From NCBI RefSeq assembly GCF_027111295.1, contig NZ_CP114287.1, positions 2,790,001-2,854,000 of the forward strand: 64,000 nt of DNA. Reading direction: 5' to 3'. The position numbers were made by a program, and so were the translations under genes. This DNA comes from Flavobacterium gelatinilyticum. GTDB taxonomy: Bacteria; Bacteroidota; Bacteroidia; Flavobacteriales; Flavobacteriaceae. Below are positions 54,191 through 61,124 of this stretch, in pieces. Numbering within the stretch: the stretch's first letter is position 1; each line of letters begins with the position of its first letter. The notes beneath the pieces are model-generated. The model did no database searches. It was not told where the DNA came from and worked only from the letters and a program-made list of their open reading frames with translations.

Positions 54191-54264
54191 ACCCGCATAG
54201 ATTAGATGTCCTACGCCGTCAAAGCGTTGCGGTTGTTTCCAATACCGCCACCATTCTGCACGGG
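54191..54264 (-). ncRNA. Structured RNA element, copy 1 (leader of the 77-residue gene)
   Basis: This 74-nt element is read on the minus strand. P1a pairs CCCGUGCAG with CUAUGCGGG (two G-U, one mismatch). P1b pairs GGUG with CAUC (G-U included). P2 is GCGGU/ACCGC with loop AUUGGAAACA. P3 is ACGC/GCGU. AGGACA lies between P3 and P1b. A UUUUU run follows P1a. It has its own promoter about 45 nt upstream. Confidence 0.75.
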
Positions 54265-54306
54265 CAAACGTTTAGTTGAAATCATATAGTGAACAATTAG
54301 GAATTA

Positions 54307-54338
54307 CAAAGATATAGAAATAAAAGAAAAATACTACA
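54307..54338 (-). promoter_or_regulatory. Promoter of RNA element copy 1
   Basis: On the minus strand the 13-nt box TGTAGTATTTTTC (54326-54338) precedes TATCTTTG (54307-54314), a perfect TAnnTTTG. The same 13-nt box is in the promoter of copy 3, so the two RNA units share a promoter design. Confidence 0.7.
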
Positions 54339-54351
54339 TTATTAAGTAAAA

Positions 54352-54430
54352 AACCTGTGTAGTAAAGATGTCCTACGTCGCAAAAAAACGTTACGGTCGT
54401 TTCCAATACCGCCATCACAATACACAGGTT
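54352..54430 (-). ncRNA. Structured RNA element, copy 2
   Basis: This 79-nt member has a perfect 10-bp P1a (AACCUGUGUA with UACACAGGUU) of different sequence from the other copies. It also has P1b GAUG/CAUC, P2 GCGGU/ACCGU (one G-U) with loop AUUGGAAACG, and P3 ACGU/ACGU. A T-run follows. It lies 28 nt behind copy 3 and is probably on the same transcript. Confidence 0.75.
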
Positions 54431-54458
54431 TAAACTTTGGAAGTATAAAAAATTAAAA

Positions 54459-54533
54459 ACCCGAATAGCTAAGGTGTTCTTCGCCGTCAAAACGATGTGG
54501 TTGTTTCCAATACCACCACCATACCACACGGGT
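54459..54533 (-). ncRNA. Structured RNA element, copy 3
   Basis: This 75-nt member has P1a ACCCGUGUGG/CUAUUCGGGU (one U-U), P1b GGUG/CACC, P2 GUGGU/ACCAC with loop AUUGGAAACA, and a shortened P3 (UCG/CGA). The conserved segment reads AAGAAC instead of AGGAC. It follows a full promoter and ends in a U-rich run. Confidence 0.75.
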
Positions 54534-54573
54534 AAATTTCTTTGAGTTTACATTAACTGACTTTAAAAAAATG

Positions 54574-54604
54574 CAAATATACAAAAATAAGAAAAATACT
54601 ACAA
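54574..54604 (-). promoter_or_regulatory. Promoter of RNA element copies 3 and 2
   Basis: On the minus strand TTG (54602-54604), a 20-nt spacer and TATATTTG (54574-54581) form a consensus promoter. The box TGTAGTATTTTTC (54591-54603) matches the copy 1 promoter exactly. Transcription should start near 54567, about 35 nt before copy 3. Confidence 0.75.
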
Positions 54605-54622
54605 TTAAAGTTGATTGAAAAA

Positions 54623-54697
54623 ACCCGCATGGATTAGGTGTCCTACGCTGTTCAAGGCGTTGCGGTTGTTTCCAATACCGCCACCATACCACACGGG
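54623..54697 (-). ncRNA. Structured RNA element, copy 4 (3' region of DMT gene)
   Basis: This 75-nt member has P1a CCCGUGUGG/CCAUGCGGG (9 bp with two G-U), P1b GGUG/CACC, P2 GCGGU/ACCGC with loop AUUGGAAACA, and P3 ACGC/GCGU. Six T residues follow on the minus strand. It starts 69 nt after the stop of the DMT transporter gene on the same strand; a promoter directly upstream is not convincing, so it may be a 3'-UTR element and terminator of that gene. Confidence 0.75.
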
Positions 54698-54766
54698 CAA
54701 GTTTTATATATTTTTAGAATCTTTGTCAAGGTTTCTCTTTGATCTTGTCAAAAGAAAATTAATACC

Positions 54767-55633
54767 TTACTTCTTCGCTGACAAATATACTCCAATCAAA
54801 ATAATAAACGCTCCAAAAAACTGAATTGGCGTAAGCATTTCGTTATCTAATAATCCCCAAAAGAAAGCTACAATAGGGATTAAATACGTTACCGATGTTG
54901 CAAAAACCGGAGACGAAATCTGAATAAGTTTAAAGAATAAAATATTCGCAATTCCTGTTCCTACAACGCCTAAAATCATGACAAAGAAAATAGAATGCTG
55001 CGTTTCTTCGAGGCTTAGTTTCTGAGAAATATCTGTAGAACCTAAAATAATCAAGGCCGGAATCAGCAAAACGGCAAAATTTCCTGTTGTAATACTTACC
55101 GAATTTAAATCAGGAAGATATCTTTTAATCAAATTTACATTTACCGCATAACAAATTGTGGCAATAACTACCAAACCTACATAATAGTAGTTTTGTCCCG
55201 GATGTGCCACGGCCCCGCTTAAAACCAGCAGTAAACAGCCAATCAAACCAATGAAAACACCCCAAACCTGACGTTTCTGAAATTGGATTCCAAATAAAAT
55301 CGCTCCCAAAACCAAAGTATTCAAAGGGGTAAGCGAATTCATGATGGCTACAATCGAACTATCGACTTCGGTCTCTGCAATTGCGAAGAGAAACGCCGGA
55401 ACAAAAGTCCCGAAAAAAGACGTCATAGCCACAAATTTCCATTGACCGGCAGAGATTTTCAACAGACTTTTAAACCCAAAAATAAGCAAAAGCAAGGCTG
55501 CAAAAATGATTCGGAATGCCCCAACCTGAACCGCCGATAAACCGACTAATCCTCTTTTAATCAATATAAATGAACTTCCCCAAACCAAAGACAATACTAA
55601 TAAGTACGCCCATTTTAATTGTTTTGCCTCCAT
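54767..55633 (-). CDS. DMT-superfamily (EamA) transporter
   Basis: A 288-residue inner-membrane protein with ten predicted transmembrane helices in two EamA repeats (for example LVWGSSFILIKRGLVGLSAVQVGAFR and the C-terminal FFWGLLDNEMLTPIQFFGAFIILIGVYL). The family exports metabolites or drugs. The ATG at 55633 (MEAKQLKW) is preferred over an upstream in-frame GTG. It is divergent from the HMA lipoprotein and followed by RNA element copy 4. Confidence 0.9.
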   Translation of the reverse strand: MEAKQLKWAYLLVLSLVWGSSFILIKRGLVGLSAVQVGAFRIIFAALLLLIFGFKSLLKISAGQWKFVAMTSFFGTFVPAFLFAIAETEVDSSIVAIMNSLTPLNTLVLGAILFGIQFQKRQVWGVFIGLIGCLLLVLSGAVAHPGQNYYYVGLVVIATICYAVNVNLIKRYLPDLNSVSITTGNFAVLLIPALIILGSTDISQKLSLEETQHSIFFVMILGVVGTGIANILFFKLIQISSPVFATSVTYLIPIVAFFWGLLDNEMLTPIQFFGAFIILIGVYLSAKK

Positions 55634-55690
55634 AAAATGTATTTTAGTGCAAATTTGTACTATTTTTGCGAACTGACCTCTGTTTTTTCC

Positions 55691-55698
55691 TAATTTTG
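55691..55698 (+). promoter_or_regulatory. -7 box of the HMA lipoprotein gene
   Basis: TAATTTTG, perfect TAnnTTTG, 37 nt before the start codon. A second one, TATTTTTG, lies at 55661-55668. Confidence 0.55.
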
Positions 55699-55734
55699 CA
55701 AAGAACACAATTACTCATTCAAAATCATTATATA

Positions 55735-56112
55735 ATGAAAATTACAAAAATCATCGCTGTTGCCGCAATCGCCGGTTTAACATTCGTAAGCTGTAAAAAA
55801 GAAGAAGATAAAAATCTTGCTAATATAAAAACCGAAGAAACTGCTCCTAAAGCACACGTGGCAATTGCACCTGAAAATGTACAGACTGCAAGTTTCGAAA
55901 TCGAAGGAATGACTTGTGCAATGGGCTGCGCTAAAACTATCGAGAAAGAATTATCGAACTTAGATGGTGTAGAAAAAGCAGCGGTTGACTTTGACAAAAA
56001 AACAGCAACGGTTACTTTTGACAAAACAGTTCAAAATCCGGAATCTTTAACCAAAATTGTTCAGGCAACTGGAGACGGAAAAACATATAAAGTTTCGAAC
56101 TTTAAGTCGTAA
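55735..56112 (+). CDS. Lipoprotein with a heavy-metal-associated (HMA) domain
   Basis: A 125-residue protein with lipobox Cys20 (TFVSC). Residues 52-120 form an HMA ferredoxin-like fold. The metal loop reads GMTCAMGCAKTIEKEL with Cys61 and Cys65, a CxxxC spacing instead of the usual CxxC. That variant is frequent in Flavobacteria. It probably binds copper or another soft metal in the envelope and hands it on. No partner ATPase is adjacent. The ATG at 55735 is chosen as the lipoprotein start. Confidence 0.9.
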   Translation: MKITKIIAVAAIAGLTFVSCKKEEDKNLANIKTEETAPKAHVAIAPENVQTASFEIEGMTCAMGCAKTIEKELSNLDGVEKAAVDFDKKTATVTFDKTVQNPESLTKIVQATGDGKTYKVSNFKS

Positions 56113-56129
56113 TTGATTATTAATTACAT

Positions 56130-56158
56130 AAAAGGCGTTCGTTTTGAACGCCTTTTGT
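56130..56158 (+). terminator. Terminator of the HMA lipoprotein gene
   Basis: AAAAGGCGTTC and GAACGCCTTTT form a perfect stem with a GTTTT loop and a T-run. Confidence 0.88.
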
Positions 56159-56187
56159 TGTTTAAATACAATCCGAAATTTTTTTTT

Positions 56188-56315
56188 AACACAGAGAAAC
56201 ATAGATTCTTATGCTGGAAAAGGGTATAAAAGAAACCCTGTTTCTACACATAGCATGTGAATTTTAAATGAGTAAAATGCCTTTTTAAAGTTACGATAAC
56301 TATGTTCCTATCTGT
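56188..56315. repeat. 129-bp-class repeat element, left copy
   Basis: This 128-bp element begins AACACAGAGAAACATAG and ends CTATGTTCCTATCTGT, imperfect terminal inverted repeats. Inside are AAAAGGGTATAAAAGAAACCC, a TTTCTACACATAGCATGTG palindrome and AATTTTAAATGAG. It is homologous to the element at 57373-57501 in the same orientation. It looks like a miniature inverted-repeat element. It lies just upstream of the Crp-family gene, so part of it could supply the promoter. Confidence 0.75.
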
Positions 56316-56353
56316 AAAAAAATACACTTAATGGATAAAATACAGTAATAGAA

Positions 56354-56938
56354 ATGACATTAGAGTCCGCTTATTCTACAAATCCAATCGTGCAGCAATT
56401 TCTTAGATATGGTAATCTGAGTGCCGAAGCTGTAAAAGATATTGACCAGAGAACCATGCATTTTCTTAAAAAGAAGAATGAGCATTTTTTAAAAGAAGGG
56501 CAAAATCTATCAAGCTATTTTGTAATTGCCAAAGGAATAATACGCGCTTATTTTCATAGAAACGAAAAGGAAGTTAATACATGGTTTGGTGAAGAAGATC
56601 AAATTTTTGGTTCTATTCTGCCTGTCTATGCTGATAAACCATCGTTTGAGAATATCCAGTTTCTTGAAGATTCAGAAATATATGCCATTTCATCGTATGA
56701 TTTAAATGATCTCTACCGCATTTATCCCGAGTTAAACTTAATTGGAAGAAAAATAGCCGAAGAGGTTTGCATCATTCTCGAAGAAAGAGCGGTTTCATTG
56801 CATACAGAATCGGCTGCAGAGCGTTATGAAACGTTGATACGATTGCAGCCTAATCTTCTAAACCGAATCAATCTCGGACATATCGCCTCCTATTTGGGCA
56901 TTACTCAGGAAACCTTAAGCCGAATTAGAAAACAATGA
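56354..56938 (+). CDS. Crp/Fnr-family transcriptional regulator
   Basis: A 194-residue regulator. The cyclic-nucleotide-binding-like barrel spans about 20-120 (FLKEGQNLSSYFVIAKGIIRAYF, DQIFGSILPVYADKPS). A C-terminal helical HTH (about 150-194, HIASYLGITQETLSRIRKQ) follows. The cNMP-binding residues of true Crp are not evident, as is typical for Bacteroidota members. It precedes the exporter gene by 83 nt and may control it. The pair is bracketed by two repeat elements. Confidence 0.9.
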   Translation: MTLESAYSTNPIVQQFLRYGNLSAEAVKDIDQRTMHFLKKKNEHFLKEGQNLSSYFVIAKGIIRAYFHRNEKEVNTWFGEEDQIFGSILPVYADKPSFENIQFLEDSEIYAISSYDLNDLYRIYPELNLIGRKIAEEVCIILEERAVSLHTESAAERYETLIRLQPNLLNRINLGHIASYLGITQETLSRIRKQ

Positions 56939-57021
56939 ATTTGGAATTTTAATTTGATCTACATCAAAAAATCGCCTTTTTTTCTGAAGTTACTTTGCAG
57001 TTCAATATTAAATTATAAAAA

Positions 57022-57339
57022 ATGAATTGGATTGCTTTAGTCATTGCAGGAATTTTCGAAATTGGCTGGCCTTTGGGCATGAAAATGGCCCAACAATCAG
57101 AAAACAATAAATTTATCTGGATACTTACTGCTGTTTTATCAATGGTCGTGAGCGGAAGTTTGTTGTTTTATTCTCAAAAAACAATTCCTATAGGCACTGC
57201 TTATGCGGTTTGGACAGGAATTGGCGCAGTTGGCACACTTGTAGTCGGGATATTATTTTTTGGAGATTCATCTAATATTCTCAGACTTTTATCTGCCGTT
57301 TTAATCGTTGCAGGAATCATCGGTTTGAAATTGTTTTAA
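57022..57339 (+). CDS. SMR transporter of the Gdx/SugE guanidinium-exporter type
   Basis: A 105-residue, four-helix SMR protein. Helix 1 has Glu13 in IAGIFEIGWPLGMK, with the Trp and Lys characteristic of Gdx (SugE). The helix 3 motif GTAYAVWTGIGAVG is nearly that of the E. coli protein. Gdx exports guanidinium. No guanidine riboswitch is visible upstream; only a weak -7-like TACTTTG sits before the gene, so control probably comes through the adjacent Crp-family regulator. Confidence 0.88.
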   Translation: MNWIALVIAGIFEIGWPLGMKMAQQSENNKFIWILTAVLSMVVSGSLLFYSQKTIPIGTAYAVWTGIGAVGTLVVGILFFGDSSNILRLLSAVLIVAGIIGLKLF

Positions 57340-57372
57340 TCTGCGGAGCGGAGAGAAATAAAAAAATATCCT

Positions 57373-57501
57373 AACACATAGAAATATAGATTTTTATATC
57401 AGAAAAGGGTGTAAAAGAAACCCGTTTCTACACATAGCTATGTGAATTTTAAATGAGCGAAACGTCTTTTCCGGCTGCAATAAACTATGTTTCTATGTGT
57501 T
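57373..57501. repeat. 129-bp-class repeat element, right copy
   Basis: This 129-bp element begins AACACATAGAAATATAG and ends CTATGTTTCTATGTGTT, matching inverted ends in 16 of 17 positions. The middle matches the left copy (AAAAGGGTGTAAAAGAAACCC, CACATAGCTATGTG, AATTTTAAATGAG). Both copies are in direct orientation around the Crp-Gdx pair. Confidence 0.78.
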
Positions 57502-57553
57502 TAAAAAATTGCGCTCTAATGGTTTATTCTAAAAATTTAAAATAAAGATTGCA

Positions 57554-57583
57554 CAAAAAAAGGATCTTATTAGATCCTTTTTT
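57554..57583 (-). terminator. Terminator of the mutY-ssb-gldE-gldD operon
   Basis: AAAAAAGGATCTAATA against TATTAGATCCTTTTTT, with a T-run on the minus strand just after the gldD stop. Confidence 0.88.
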
Positions 57584-58142
57584 ATTTCCATTTTAATGTT
57601 TCCATAATTCGCTGCATGTCGTTTTTAACATAACTTGCTGCCGGCATAATCGAATCGAAATTAGGTTTTGCATAAAAATAAACAGACCCAATTAAGAAAT
57701 GTTTTGTACTGTCCGTCACATAAAACTGCGAGTTTGTGGCAGCATTTCCGTTTACCTGATAAAACATTCCGTACACTTTCTTTTCAGGATTTAAATACGG
57801 CTGTTCCAAAATATCATCAGCTTTAATAACATGCTCATAAGTTAGTTTTTGAGCGTCTTTTAAAAGATTTTCTATATTGCCGTTTACAGGTTTATAAGTC
57901 AAATAAATCGTTGCTTTCATTTTTGGATACGTTATGGCAAAACCACAGTCTTTTTCTCCTTTAATGATGGCATCTTCATTCATTTCAAAACCAAACGGAC
58001 AATTATTGGCAAAGTTTACATATTTTGCTTCAGGATAATCAAGTCTCAGGAAACTTCCGGGTTTTGGCAGTACATCGTCTTTACAGCTTACAAGAGTTAA
58101 AACTACCAAAATGACACTTACCGAAATTATTTTTTTTAACAT
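57582..58142 (-). CDS. gldD: Gliding motility lipoprotein GldD
   Basis: A 186-residue lipoprotein with Cys20 (LTLVSC). The conserved GldD body includes DYPEAKYVNFANNCPFGFEMN and IKGEKDCGFAITYPKMKATIYLTY. It is required for gliding and type IX secretion in F. johnsoniae; its biochemical role is unknown. It overlaps the gldE stop by one nucleotide (TAATG), the conserved gldE-gldD pair. Confidence 0.95.
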   Translation of the reverse strand: MLKKIISVSVILVVLTLVSCKDDVLPKPGSFLRLDYPEAKYVNFANNCPFGFEMNEDAIIKGEKDCGFAITYPKMKATIYLTYKPVNGNIENLLKDAQKLTYEHVIKADDILEQPYLNPEKKVYGMFYQVNGNAATNSQFYVTDSTKHFLIGSVYFYAKPNFDSIMPAASYVKNDMQRIMETLKWK

Positions 58143-59437
58143 TATTCTATTGTTACTTTTATTTGTTTTACGCGCTTTTTATCAACGGTTTCTATGGTAA
58201 AAACACAGTTTTCAAAAGTCACTTTTTGATCTTTTTTAGGGAAATTACCTAAAATTTCGAGGATGAATCCCGCCAGAGTTTCTGCTTCGCCTTTTCCGGC
58301 TTCAAAAACATCTTCGTCGACATCTGTAATTCTGTAAAAATCTTTAAGATTTATTTTTCCTTCAAAAAGAAATGTTTTATCGTCTATCTGCGAAAAATTT
58401 AAATTTTCATCGTCAAATTCATCGCTTATATCCCCTACTATTTCTTCGATTACATCTTCTAAAGAAACCAGTCCTGATGTACCTCCGTATTCATCAACCA
58501 CAATTGCAAGATGACTTTTAAGGCCCTGAAAATCCTTTAAAAGGTTATCCAGTTTTTTATTCTCCGGAACAAAAAAAGCTTCTCGTATTAAAGAGGCCCA
58601 GTCAAAATCGTCTTTGTCAATATGAGGCAATAAATCCTTTACGAATAAAACGCCTTCGATCTGGTCGATATTGTCGCGGTAAACCGGAATTCTCGAAAAT
58701 CCTTTTTCAATTATTTTCGGATAAATAGCCTTAAACGATTCGGATATTTCCAGCGCAAAGATATCAATTCGCGGACTCATAACCTGCTTTGTATCGGTAT
58801 TTCCAAAAGAAACAATGCCTTCGAGTATTTTTTGCTCTTCGGTAGATGTTCCTTCAGAATCTGTTAATTCCAAAGCCTGAGAGAGTTGATTAATCGAAAA
58901 ATTATTTTTTTGTTTCCCTAATTTAGTATGCAGATATAAAGTAACCCTGCGCATTGGCAGACTTACAGGAGAAAGCAGTTTATCTAAAACTGAAATAAAA
59001 TAAGCAAATCGTTTTGCAAATTTCACATTATTCCGGCTTGCGTATACTTTTGGCAGTACTTCGGCAAATAATAAAATGAGGAAAGTTACCAGAATTACTT
59101 CGAGGATAAATTTAAAAACGAGAGAGTCTACATTCGCAAAAATATTTCTCCCAATGAATGAAAACAGAATAACTACACCTATGTTTAAAAAATTATTGGC
59201 AACGAGTAAAGTTGCCAAAAGCTTTTTGGGTCTGTCTAAAAGATCCGAAATAATTTTTCCTTTTGAGAGGTTTTCCTGGAGTGTGTCGTCAATATCTTTT
59301 TGAGATAATGAGAAAAGCGCCACTTCGGCACCTGAAACAATTGCTGACAAGAACAGCAAAATAAATATTGCGACAAAACCAATTATTAAATTGATGTCTA
59401 AAGTTGATGAAAGTAATAAACTGGGCTCCGGGTCCAA
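58142..59437 (-). CDS. gldE: Gliding motility-associated protein GldE, TTG start
   Basis: A 431-residue inner-membrane protein of the CNNM/CorC family. An N-terminal CNNM transmembrane domain (about 15-190) has SGAEVALFSLSQKDID and DRPKKLLATLLVANNF. A CBS pair follows (about 210-340, MSPRIDIFALE, VVDEYGGTSGLVSLEDVIEEIVGDISDEFD), then a CorC/HlyC domain. It supports GldD function. An in-frame stop lies shortly upstream and the first internal ATG is far inside, so the TTG at 59437 (MDPEPSLL) must be close to the true start. Confidence 0.93.
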   Translation of the reverse strand: MDPEPSLLLSSTLDINLIIGFVAIFILLFLSAIVSGAEVALFSLSQKDIDDTLQENLSKGKIISDLLDRPKKLLATLLVANNFLNIGVVILFSFIGRNIFANVDSLVFKFILEVILVTFLILLFAEVLPKVYASRNNVKFAKRFAYFISVLDKLLSPVSLPMRRVTLYLHTKLGKQKNNFSINQLSQALELTDSEGTSTEEQKILEGIVSFGNTDTKQVMSPRIDIFALEISESFKAIYPKIIEKGFSRIPVYRDNIDQIEGVLFVKDLLPHIDKDDFDWASLIREAFFVPENKKLDNLLKDFQGLKSHLAIVVDEYGGTSGLVSLEDVIEEIVGDISDEFDDENLNFSQIDDKTFLFEGKINLKDFYRITDVDEDVFEAGKGEAETLAGFILEILGNFPKKDQKVTFENCVFTIETVDKKRVKQIKVTIE

Positions 59438-59460
59438 ATTATATAAGATTAGTTAAACAA

Positions 59461-59901
59461 TCAAAAGGGCAGGTCATTTATAGGAAGCCCTTCGTTTGAA
59501 GCATCAAAGTTAGTACTTTTTGCCGGTTCTGTATCCTGATTTGGTTTATGATTTGCAGTTTCTTTTTTAGTTGTCAGAAAAGTAAACTCAGTCACCTGAA
59601 TTTCGGTAGTATATTTAGTAGTACCGTCTTCGGCCTGCCATTGTCTCGATTTTATCCTTCCTTCTATATATATCTTATCTCCTTTTGAAAGATATTTTTC
59701 ACAAATTTCAGCAGCCTTATTACGCACAACCAGGTTATGCCATTCTGTTGAAGTTATTTTCTCATTGGTCGTTTTATTAATATAAACTTCATTTGTTGCC
59801 AGTTGAAAACGCCCAATGCAGTTCCCTCCGTCGAAATAGTGCATCTTTACATCATCGCCCAAATGACCAATAAGCATAACCTTGTTTAATGTTCCGTTCA
59901 T
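59461..59901 (-). CDS. ssb: Single-stranded DNA-binding protein
   Basis: A 146-residue SSB. The OB fold (2-105) starts NGTLNKVMLIGHLGDDV, with EWHNLVVRNKAAEICEKYLSKGDKIYIEGRI. A disordered linker leads to the acidic tip INDLPF that recruits partner proteins. The ATG at 59901 is chosen; an in-frame TTG upstream is not needed. It lies between mutY and gldE, a conserved flavobacterial order. Confidence 0.96.
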   Translation of the reverse strand: MNGTLNKVMLIGHLGDDVKMHYFDGGNCIGRFQLATNEVYINKTTNEKITSTEWHNLVVRNKAAEICEKYLSKGDKIYIEGRIKSRQWQAEDGTTKYTTEIQVTEFTFLTTKKETANHKPNQDTEPAKSTNFDASNEGLPINDLPF

Positions 59902-59937
59902 AATTAATAGCAGTATTTCTCCCAAAGATACATTTTT

Positions 59938-60984
59938 TTAGCAAATTATTTCCTGCTTTTCTATAAAATTATAAATAACGATAGGAAAAGGAAAAGTTTT
60001 TAGGTTTTTCGCATCAATCCCGTTTTCGAGAGTCTCTTTTATTTTTACTTTCCAGAACTGAATATGCAGATGCTGATGTGAAAGTTTATGAATTATTGCT
60101 GCTTCAGCACATTCTTCTATACCTATAATAGTATAGTCTGAAAAGATTTCACTTTTAACAGCTGCAGAAACGTAGTCAAAACCTGCAATCTCTTTGGTTT
60201 CCAAAAGAGGAAATTCGTATAAATTATGCCAGATTCCCTTTGCGGTTCGTTTTTGTATAAGTGTATTTCCCAAATGATCTTCTAAAATGAGATAATTAAA
60301 GAAACGTTTTGTAATTTTTGTCTTTTTTAATTTTACAGGCAGCGAATTGACTTTCTTTTTCTGTAATGCCAGGCAGCTGTCGTTAAAAACACAAGTTTTA
60401 CAAACAGGATTTTTTGGAACACACTGCAGGGCACCAAACTCCATTATCGCCTGATTAAAAATGGCAGGATTGTCTTTTGGCATTAATTCTGAGGCCAGTT
60501 TTGCAAATTCTTTTTTCGTTGCCGGCAGCGCAATATCCGATTCAATATTAAAATATCTGGACAAAACACGAAAAACATTTCCATCGACCACAGGAACAGC
60601 TTCATTATAAGAGAAAGATGCTATAGCCGCGGCCGTATATTCGCCCACACCTTTTAAATTAAGTAAATCTTTATAGGAAAGCGGAAAAATTCCGTCCAGA
60701 TCATAGGCAACATATTTGGCTGTATTATGCAGGTTTCTGGCACGTGAGTAGTAGCCAAGTCCCTGCCAAAGTTTCAAAACCTTCTCTTCTGAGGCATTTG
60801 CGAGGTCAAAAACAGTAGGAAATTCCTTTGTAAAAGCAAAAAAGTAAGGCATTCCCTGCACAACTCTTGTCTGTTGCAGCATAATTTCTGAGAGCCAAAT
60901 TTGATAAGGATCGACGGTTTTTCGCCATGGAAGATCACGTTTATTTTGTAAATACCATTTTATCAGTTTGTTATGAAAATCCAT
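59938..60984 (-). CDS. mutY: A/G-specific adenine glycosylase MutY
   Basis: A 348-residue enzyme. The catalytic Glu lies in SEIMLQQTRV, the helix-hairpin-helix in LKGVGEYTAAAIASFSY with catalytic Asp in VDGNVFRVL. The iron-sulfur cysteines are C-x6-C-x2-C-x5-C (CVPKNPVCKTCVFNDSC). The C-terminal NUDIX-like 8-oxoG-recognition domain spans about 225-348. It removes adenine opposite 8-oxoguanine. The ATG at 60984 is chosen over a TTG at 61005, which lies in the promoter -7 box. Confidence 0.96.
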   Translation of the reverse strand: MDFHNKLIKWYLQNKRDLPWRKTVDPYQIWLSEIMLQQTRVVQGMPYFFAFTKEFPTVFDLANASEEKVLKLWQGLGYYSRARNLHNTAKYVAYDLDGIFPLSYKDLLNLKGVGEYTAAAIASFSYNEAVPVVDGNVFRVLSRYFNIESDIALPATKKEFAKLASELMPKDNPAIFNQAIMEFGALQCVPKNPVCKTCVFNDSCLALQKKKVNSLPVKLKKTKITKRFFNYLILEDHLGNTLIQKRTAKGIWHNLYEFPLLETKEIAGFDYVSAAVKSEIFSDYTIIGIEECAEAAIIHKLSHQHLHIQFWKVKIKETLENGIDAKNLKTFPFPIVIYNFIEKQEIIC

Positions 60985-61002
60985 CGCTAAATCCTTAAAA
61001 TG

Positions 61003-61010
61003 CAAAAGTA
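61003..61010 (-). promoter_or_regulatory. -7 box of the mutY operon
   Basis: TACTTTTG on the minus strand, perfect TAnnTTTG, giving a leader of about 12 nt. Confidence 0.55.
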
Positions 61011-61043
61011 AATGTTTATGTAATTAAAATTTAACGAATTAGC

Positions 61044-61075
61044 TTGATTAATTATTTTTTTAATTCCTATATTTG
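61044..61075 (+). promoter_or_regulatory. Promoter of the HU gene
   Basis: TTG (61044-61046), a 21-nt spacer and TATATTTG (61068-61075): full consensus, leader about 43 nt. Confidence 0.75.
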
Positions 61076-61124
61076 CAAACTCAAAAAAATAGTACACCAT
61101 TTATAAAATTAAATAGGAAAGAAA

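Noticed and set aside
54272..54692. Minus-strand reading frames through the repeats, beginning with Trp/Gly/Asn-rich sequence, as possible small repeat proteins.
   Set aside because: The frames differ between copies (copy 1 has an early stop, copy 2 shifts frame), while stems covary. The RNA explanation fits better.
54191..54697. CRISPR array.
   Set aside because: Only four units of about 75 nt, irregular spacing (27 to 160 nt), divergent sequence and no cas genes.
56939..57021. Guanidine riboswitch before the Gdx-type gene.
   Set aside because: I see neither the ykkC core nor paired ACGR-loop hairpins; only a weak promoter-like box.
59902..59925. Longer SSB from an upstream TTG.
   Set aside because: The OB fold starts at the ATG at 59901; the extra residues are not SSB-like.
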